A stretch of 10,703 bases of DNA from Irpex lacteus. Taxonomy: Eukaryota > Basidiomycota > Agaricomycetes > Polyporales > Irpicaceae. The stretch spans positions 1 to 10,703 of the forward strand of contig MQVO02000308.1 in NCBI GenBank assembly GCA_001986395.2, read 5' to 3'. Of this stretch, positions 5,648 to 10,703 are shown one piece after another. The notes beneath the pieces were generated by a model. The model was not told where the DNA came from. It searched no databases and saw nothing but the letters and a program-made list of their open reading frames with translations. Position 1 is the first letter of the stretch. Each line of letters starts with the position of its first letter. A program made the translations under genes and the position numbers.

Positions 5648-7104
5648 ATGTTACAATTATTATTATTAATACCACTACTAGGGAGTGCAATTATACTATT
5701 AATCCCAGAAAATAGTAAAGAAAATCAAAGTACAATTAAAAATATAGCATTAAATATATCATTACTAAATTTTATAGTATCAATCTTTTTATGGGTTCAA
5801 TTTAATTCAAATACAAGTGAATATCAATTTGTATATGAATTTACAAAATTGAGTTTCTGTCATTTTAATATAGGGGTAGATGGTATCTCATTATATTATG
5901 TTTTATTAACTACATTTATAACACCAATAGCTTTATTATCTAATTTTAATAATTTAAGTTCAGAAAAAAGTATTAAATTTTTCGTAATCTCATTTTTACT
6001 ATTAGAAACATTTCAAATAGCACTATTTGTAGTATTAGACTTATTTCTTTTCTATATCTTCTTTGAAAGTGTTTTACCAGTATTATTTATAATAATCATA
6101 GTATATGGATCCGGAGTAAATAGAATAAGAAGTGCATTGTTTTTTTCTTATATACTTTAGCAGGTTCTTTATTTATGTTATTAGCAATCCTACAAATATA
6201 TAGTAATTTAGGAAGTACAGATTTCACTATTATATCATTAAGTGAAATAAGTTTAGATAGTCAAAAAATATTATGGTTAGCTTTCTTTTTAGCTTTTGCT
6301 GTTAAAACTCCATTATGGCCATTTACAGGTTGGTTATATAGAGCACACAGTGATGCACCCTTAGCAGCCTCAATCTTATTAGCAGGAACAATCTTAAAAT
6401 TTGCTAGTTATGGTTATCTAAGAGTATTAATTAACTTTTTACCTGATGCTACTAATTACTTTAGTCCTTTAGTACAAACTATTGCTATAATAACTTTAAT
6501 TTATGCTTCATTTGCTACTATAATTCAGCATGATACAAAAAGTTTAATTGCTTATAGTAGTATCTGTCACATGGCTGTTGTTATTTTAGGTTTATTTTCT
6601 AATACTATTATTGGTATTGAAGGTGCTATTTTACTATCATTAGCTCATGGTTTTGTTTCTCCTGCTCTATTTATTTGTGTGGGTGGAGTAATATATGATA
6701 GATTCCATACTAGAACTATTGCATATATTAGAGGTTTAGCTACTTACTTTCCAGTTTTCACTATCTTATTTTTTGTATTTACTATAGCAAATACAGGTAT
6801 ACCTTTATCTCTAAACTTTATAGGAGAACAATTATCTTTAATGGGTATTTGGGAAAGATCACCTATTATTTCAGCTCTAGGTGCTACTGGTATAGTTTTC
6901 AGTGCTATATATAGTATCTATCTTTATAATAGAATTTCTTATGGTGTATATTCTCCACATTTAAAATCTGCAGAAGATATATCTAGAAGAGAATTTAACC
7001 TATTAATTACTCTATTAATACCTACTGTAATTTTAGGTATACTACCAAATGTAATCTTAGATTCTATCCATTTATCAGTTTCAACTTTATTATATTATGT
7101 ATAG
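5648..7104 (+). CDS. nad4: NADH dehydrogenase subunit 4, one frameshift
   Basis: Proton-pumping antiporter-like subunit of complex I in the inner mitochondrial membrane, about 14 helices. The frame from ATG 5648 carries the conserved HFNIGVDGISLYYVLL loop (about 72-86) and FFESVLPVLFIIIIVYG, whose Glu is the conserved charged residue of the family. It then hits TAG at 6158-6160. At the T7 run 6140-6146 one extra T restores the frame as RSALFFFLYTLAGSLFMLLA, exactly the family pattern. From there AFAVKTPLWPFTGWL (about 218-230) and HSDAPLAASILLAG follow, ending at TAG 7102-7104. With the correction the length is 485 residues, normal for fungal nad4. A single homopolymer shift in an otherwise flawless protein is more likely a base-calling error than decay. 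3' of the gene is a short AT stretch ending TATATATACCCCC, similar to that after cox3. Confidence 0.95.
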
Positions 7105-7993
7105 GTGCCCCTTACTAATATATAAATATATTATATATACCCCCGTAGTAATTATTTTTATTAAAAAACTACCATTATTATTTGTAAGGCAAGGAGCATT
7201 ACTCTCCATTCATTCCGCATCGGGAATTTCTAAAGGTCTTGTTTACCTGGACTTTTGGTAATAAATTTCCATCTGAAAGCTATGGTTAATAGTTCACCTT
7301 TAGAAATTGACAATCCCAATCCTATTACTTTTTCCATTATTTGAATTACATTCCCATATTTCATTTTCTGTGCCAATTTGGAAACACATGATGAAAACAG
7401 GCTACTTGAAAAGTTGGGGTTTTTATTAAGAATTTACTTCTCGTCCATCCCAAAAACTAGTTAGAATTAATTCATCCGGTAAAGCGACCCTCGTGTTTTT
7501 GGGGGGTTTGGCTGGATTGCTTCTACTGTTTCTCAATCTTATTAATTGATGTTCTACAAATCTGTTGATAGATTTGTTACTGTAGATTTCCTGATCAGTA
7601 CCCCATTTTTATTCTAACTAGGGGATGGGTATTATAATCGGTAACATTATCATAATTAATACACTTAATAATGCTGTACTTTTTAATAAATTATCTAGAA
7701 TAGCTGTAATCATTGTGATTGTTGTTGTAAATTTTAAAATATATATTAAATTGCTTTGATCTTACTCATTAAATAATAAAGGAAAAAGGTTTAGGGTACT
7801 TTAAATTTATTAAATAAAAGGAATGGAATAATATAATTATTCTACACTAAGCAATCAAATTAAACAGAATATGTTTATTAAGACTAATTAACTTTAATGA
7901 AATTAAGTTAAACTTTATTTTCTTATTTTATTTAAATAAAATAGGTATAGTCAATTCTTTTGATGTGAGTTTTAAATTAAAAAAAAAATTAAT
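7105..7993. other. 890-base intergenic region between nad4 and cox3
   Basis: No gene I can support. TATATACCCCC just after nad4 recurs after cox3 and may mark 3' processing. A small GTAGT/ACTAC hairpin follows. On the minus strand, open frames of 61 codons (7608-7426) and 68 codons (7433-7230) adjoin in different frames; they carry soluble sequence (VALPDELILTSFWDGREV; KLAQKMKYGNVIQIMEKV) without a family match, and a short hydrophobic frame lies at 7713-7618. 7449-7503 is a relative of the hairpin repeat. The last 250 bases before cox3 are AT-rich. Confidence 0.45.
7449..7503 (+). repeat. short relative of the hairpin repeat
   Basis: Outer arms CCCAAAAAC and GTTTTTGGG are inverted. The left half, ACTAGTTAGAATTAATTCAT followed by CCG, matches copy 2 with one base difference. 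The right half (GTAAAGCGACCCTC) is different, and the AT palindrome is missing. It is read through by the 61-codon minus-strand open frame. Confidence 0.7.
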
Positions 7994-8811
7994 ATGACAA
8001 GTTTAAATTTAAATAGAAGTCTTTTACAATTTTTCCCTTACCATCTGGTAAGTAGATCACCTTGGCCTTTATTAGTAAGTTTTCTTTATTAGTATTAACT
8101 TTATCTGCAGTTATGTATATGCAAGGTTTACCTAATGGAGGATATTTATTATTATTAGGATTTGTTTTAACTGCTTACGGTATGACATTATGGTTAAGAG
8201 ATGTAAACAACAGAAGCAACATACGAAGGAGCACATACTTCTCAAGTACAAAATGGATTAGTAATAGGTTTTGTTTTATTTATTGTAAGTGAAGCTTTTG
8301 CTTTCTTAAGTGTATTCTGGGCTTTCTTCCATTCTAGTTTATCACCTGCAGTTGAAATAGGTGGAGTATGGCCACCTCAAGGTATTACAGCTTTAGATCC
8401 TTTTGCTATACCTTTATTAAATACTATTTTATTGTTATCTAGTGGTGCTTTTGTAACATACGGTCACCATGCTTTAATACAAGGAGATAGAAAAGGTGCA
8501 ATTAAAGGAACATTATTAACAATAATTTTAGCTGTAATTTTCACTTCTTTACAATATTATGAATACTCAGAAGCAGCTTTCTCTATATCAGATTCAGTAT
8601 TTGGTTCAGCATTTATGCTTCAACAGGGTTACATGGAATTCATGTTATAGTAGGAACAATCTTTATCACAGTAGGATTCTTTAGAATAGTACAGTATCAC
8701 TTCACAAATAGTCACCATCAAGGTTTTGAAGCTGGTATTTTATACTGGCACTTTGTGGATGTAGTTTGGTTATTCTTATTCATAGCAGTATACTACTGGG
8801 GAGGAAACTAA
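7994..8811 (+). CDS. cox3: cytochrome c oxidase subunit 3, three frameshifts
   Basis: Core membrane subunit of complex IV (seven helices, no redox centre). The frame from ATG 7994 starts [20 protein letters not shown] and [10 protein letters not shown], typical of cox3. Three single-base shifts are needed: a missing T in the T4 run 8080-8083, an extra A at 8205-8207 (RDV then [12 protein letters not shown]), and a missing T near 8613-8615 ([18 protein letters not shown]). Between them the sequence is fully conserved: [40 protein letters not shown], and the end [22 protein letters not shown] before TAA 8809-8811. Corrected length is 272 residues, normal for the family. All shifts sit at short runs, so sequencing error is likely, but three in one gene also fits a recent pseudogene. 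The spacer just upstream is AT-rich. Confidence 0.95.
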
Positions 8812-9148
8812 TTTATTTATATATGTATACCCCCTTTGTATTATAAAATAATTCCTAGTTCAAATTATATATTCTTTAATTTTAACTCTTATTCTATAAA
8901 ATAATGAGCAGTGATAAAGAACAAAAAGATCTTAAAGAAAAAAAAATAATAAAAAATAAATAAAATATATTTAATATCTAATTTTACTTTGGCTAACTAA
9001 CTCTATTTTATTTTAATTTATATTAGCTCCACAAAAAAAATTGGTGGTCCTATAGATTAGAACGATCTGAATAGGAGCTATAAGGCTACTTTATAACCGC
9101 TGATATTTATAGTTACTAATTGATAATTATTATTATTAAAAACACTCA
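8812..9148. other. AT-rich region downstream of cox3
   Basis: No gene seen. TATATATGTATACCCCC follows the cox3 stop and resembles the sequence after nad4. A 25-base motif at 8857-8881 is the exact reverse complement of 1310-1334. GC content rises from about 9045, where the intron-like region begins. Confidence 0.45.
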
Positions 9149-9835
9149 TGAAAGCTTATCTCAGGTAAAGGGTGTGCCTGTTAATAAGAACCTATCCAAT
9201 GGAGATCGTACAAGAAGTATGGTTACTGCGTTGGAAAACTAGCATATCCGCAGCTCATATGACTGGAGTCTTTCAGCACGTTGGACGGATACTATGTTGT
9301 GACATGAAGTTTTTAGTGGTATACTACGGTATTAGCTTAAATATGATATTAAGATATAAAGGGCTATTACCACTCTCTTTCACTAAAAAGACTGGTGGTT
9401 AACAATCCCTGATGAACTTCTTATGGAGCGCCCTAGAACAACTCCTCTGAAAATATATGCCTTGCAGGGGCGAAAAAACCTTGCGACACAACTATGTCTT
9501 AACTTAGAAAGTTAAAATTTACGTTATGGTTTTAAACGAAAAGTGCACTGAAACATGTAGGTACAAGGAATATTGCTTGAGATTGCATTCAATTAGCAAT
9601 GATTCGGGCACCATTAGCCTTGGATGATGAACGGAATGGTAAAGATAAGTTAAAGAGGAGGGGGGTACTCCGTCCAAACAATTGTAGCGCCGGCACACCC
9701 GGCAGCTTACAACCATTTGAACTCCGTGCAGTCTCTTGGTGATTAAGACAAAAGATCAAAGATTGCCCCCAAGATCCTTGGGGAATGCAAGGGGTTGAAC
9801 TTTATTTAATAAAGCGGTAGGAACAAGAGTGACTG
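9149..9835 (+). ncRNA. probable group II intron ribozyme portion (domains I-III), no ORF
   Basis: About 690 GC-richer bases with many stems and no believable protein frame. Features that look like a group II (IIA-like) domain I: stems CTTAT/ATAAG (9155-9159, 9184-9188) and CAGG/CCTG; AACCTATCC with a later GCGTTGGAAAAC; and AAAGTG, then CTGAAAC, then TAGGTACAAGGAA (about 9540-9570), the same order as around the exon-binding loop of known introns. A stem ATTGCT/AGCAAT (9572-9577, 9595-9600) follows. Further hairpins are GCCGG/CCGGC (9689-9703) and CCCCAAG/CTTGGGG (9767-9783). I did not find a domain V hairpin, a boundary GUGYG that I trust, or a reverse-transcriptase ORF downstream. It may be the 5' part of a broken intron; a ribosomal RNA fragment or another structured RNA is the alternative. 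Confidence 0.5.
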
Positions 9836-9973
9836 TAGCTAAGATTAATTAAAATAAAATCTTTATTCAAATAGTTTTATTATCTCTCTGATTCTTAACC
9901 TTACTCATTTATTTTATAATTGTAAGAGTTCAAATATTCTTATTAGATTATGATTCTTTAGTTTAACACACTC
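9836..9973. other. AT-rich spacer
   Basis: No gene seen. Contains ATTGTAAGAGTTCAAAT (9919-9935), which recurs with one change at 10059-10075 on the other side of the hairpin repeat copy at 9974-10052. Confidence 0.45.
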
Positions 9974-10052
9974 CCTAAAAAACTAAATAATTATCCCGGT
10001 ATTATTAAAATTTAATTAAATTAAATTTTAATTAGAGCCTAGTGTTTTTAGG
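9974..10052 (+). repeat. hairpin repeat, copy 4
   Basis: 79 bases. Outer arms are CCTAAAAA and TTTTTAGG, different at the tip from the other copies but still complementary. The conserved inner block is degraded (TAATTATCCCGGTATT), the palindrome is intact with loop TAA, and AGAGCCTAG follows as in the other copies. Confidence 0.8.
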
Positions 10053-10112
10053 TTCTTGATTGTGAGAGTTCAAATGATTAATAGTTTAGTCTACTCATTT
10101 TTATCGTAAGTT

Positions 10113-10128
10113 CTATTGTATACAATAG
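10113..10128. repeat. perfect 16-base palindrome
   Basis: CTATTGTATACAATAG is its own reverse complement. Next to it TTTTTATCGTAA occurs at 10098-10109 and again at 10186-10197, and a CCCCG/CGGGG hairpin lies at 10145-10161. Function not evident; no transcription unit can be assigned. Confidence 0.6.
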
Positions 10129-10130
10129 GT

Positions 10131-10370
10131 CTACCCCTTTACTTCCCCGACTATCACGGGGATAGAGTAATAATAGTTCAATAGATTTTTATCGTAATTT
10201 CTTTTGGTTACTCTTCCCCCACCCGTTGCCCTATTGTAATAAATTATTTTTGGTTCAATAAAAAGATGATATTCCAATAGATATAAAGAAATAGTACCAT
10301 GTGAAACGATATAATTTAGAATATGTATAGTATTATCCAAAAGTAAAATATAATCATTTAAATATTTCAT
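10131..10370 (-). CDS. small hypothetical ORF
   Basis: 79 codons from ATG (minus strand, 10370): MKYLNDYILLLDNTIHILNY and onward, ending GEVKG. Mixed hydrophobic and polar composition; no family recognised. The 3' half overlaps a CCCCG/CGGGG hairpin (10145-10161) and a repeated TTTTTATCGTAA motif, which argues against a conserved gene. It could equally be a chance frame in AT-rich spacer. Confidence 0.2.
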   Translation of the reverse strand: MKYLNDYILLLDNTIHILNYIVSHGTISLYLLEYHLFIEPKIIYYNRATGGGRVTKRNYDKNLLNYYYSIPVIVGEVKG

Positions 10371-10703
10371 AATAAACTATCAACAAATTATATACAATAC
10401 TAGTTTAATAATAAAGGATAAATATCCTTCACTTCGCTTAGTAAGAAAATTAATTAACTAATTTAAACATATAGCACACTAGCTAAATACTATATAAACT
10501 AAACTAAACTAAACGAAACTAAATAAAATAACTCATCCTTTACCTACAAATATTGGTAGTCTTTTAAATTAAAATATTAATAAAAGCTAATATTAATACA
10601 GATCTGTAAGTAAGTAACACAAACAGGATGAGGGGTACCCATCATCCAGCACTGTAACGGTCAAATAAATCTGATTAAAATCGCATTCTCCAAAAAACTT
10701 TTT
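10371..10703. other. AT-rich non-coding end of the window
   Basis: No gene supported. Holds a small palindrome GGATAAATATCC (about 10423) and the AAACT tandem repeat. From about 10530 the composition becomes more balanced (ACAGGATGAGGGGTACCCAT); short minus-strand frames there are open but match nothing I know. The final bases (CTCCAAAAAACT) resemble the outer arm of the hairpin repeat and may begin another copy cut by the window edge. Confidence 0.4.
10496..10520. repeat. AAACT tandem repeat, five units
   Basis: Five consecutive 5-base units, four AAACT and one AAACG, followed by AAATA. A simple microsatellite typical of fungal mitochondrial spacers. Confidence 0.8.

Noticed and set aside
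7618..7713. 31-residue hydrophobic minus-strand frame
   Set aside because: Too short and AT-driven; it does not match the N-terminus of any mitochondrial subunit I know.
8904..8960. 18-codon lysine-rich frame after cox3
   Set aside because: Low-complexity A-rich sequence with no support as a gene.
9172..9402. 76-codon plus-strand frame
   Set aside because: It falls inside the intron-like structured RNA and shows no family resemblance; stems and GC content explain the openness.
9519..9716. 65-codon minus-strand frame
   Set aside because: Antisense to the intron-like RNA, with no recognisable motif.
9149..9835. Ribosomal RNA gene or group I intron core
   Set aside because: I looked for universal rRNA blocks and for the P, Q, R, S elements of a group I core. 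Only a Q-like ATCCGCAGC and an AAGATATA were found, without a matching P7 pairing. Group II domain I similarity is better, though not proven.
2512..10052. CRISPR array
   Set aside because: The repeats are palindromic, occur in both orientations and are hundreds to thousands of bases apart with no regular spacers.

Overview
The window reads as fungal mitochondrial DNA, probably from a filamentous basidiomycete. The base composition is very AT-rich. TGA is read as tryptophan (in atp8, in the plasmid-type polymerase and in the reverse-transcriptase fragment), which is genetic code 4. The genes are standard mitochondrial ones (atp8, nad3, nad4, cox3, four tRNAs) mixed with group I and group II intron debris and pieces of a linear-plasmid DNA polymerase. 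A 1-base stop/start overlap in front of nad3 fits the nad2-nad3 junction usual in Agaricomycetes, but the species cannot be named from this window.

Layout. 1-362 holds atp8 (no recognisable ATG), trnI(GAU) and trnF(GAA). 408-1221 is a mosaic: a probable nad2 tail, nad3 without its normal C-terminus, then a piece of a cox1 exon joined in frame to a broken LAGLIDADG endonuclease. 1290-5180 is an accessory island: two separated parts of a type-B DNA polymerase on the minus strand, two unrecognised plus-strand ORFs, a GC-richer stretch, a second divergent trnI, a decayed group II reverse transcriptase N-terminus, and several copies of a ~94-base hairpin repeat. 5350-8811 returns to core genes: trnM, nad4, an 890-base non-coding spacer with another repeat relative, and cox3. 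8812-10703 has no protein gene I can support. It holds a stretch that looks like a group II intron ribozyme (about 9150-9835), another hairpin repeat, and AT-rich sequence with small palindromes and an AAACT tandem repeat.

nad3, nad4, cox3 and atp8 would encode subunits of respiratory complex I, complex IV and ATP synthase in the inner membrane. As written, nad4 needs one frame correction and cox3 three, each at a short homopolymer. This is either base-calling error in a draft assembly or recent decay, and the sequence alone cannot decide.

The most distinctive feature is the dispersed hairpin repeat family (copies at 2512, 3398, 5084 and 9974, a half copy at 2751, a relative at 7449). Copies share a nested palindrome whose 3-base loop occurs in both orientations, and their outer arms differ between copies while staying self-complementary. 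One copy sits exactly where the polymerase gene breaks off, and an identical inverted pair encloses a 2.5 kb segment.
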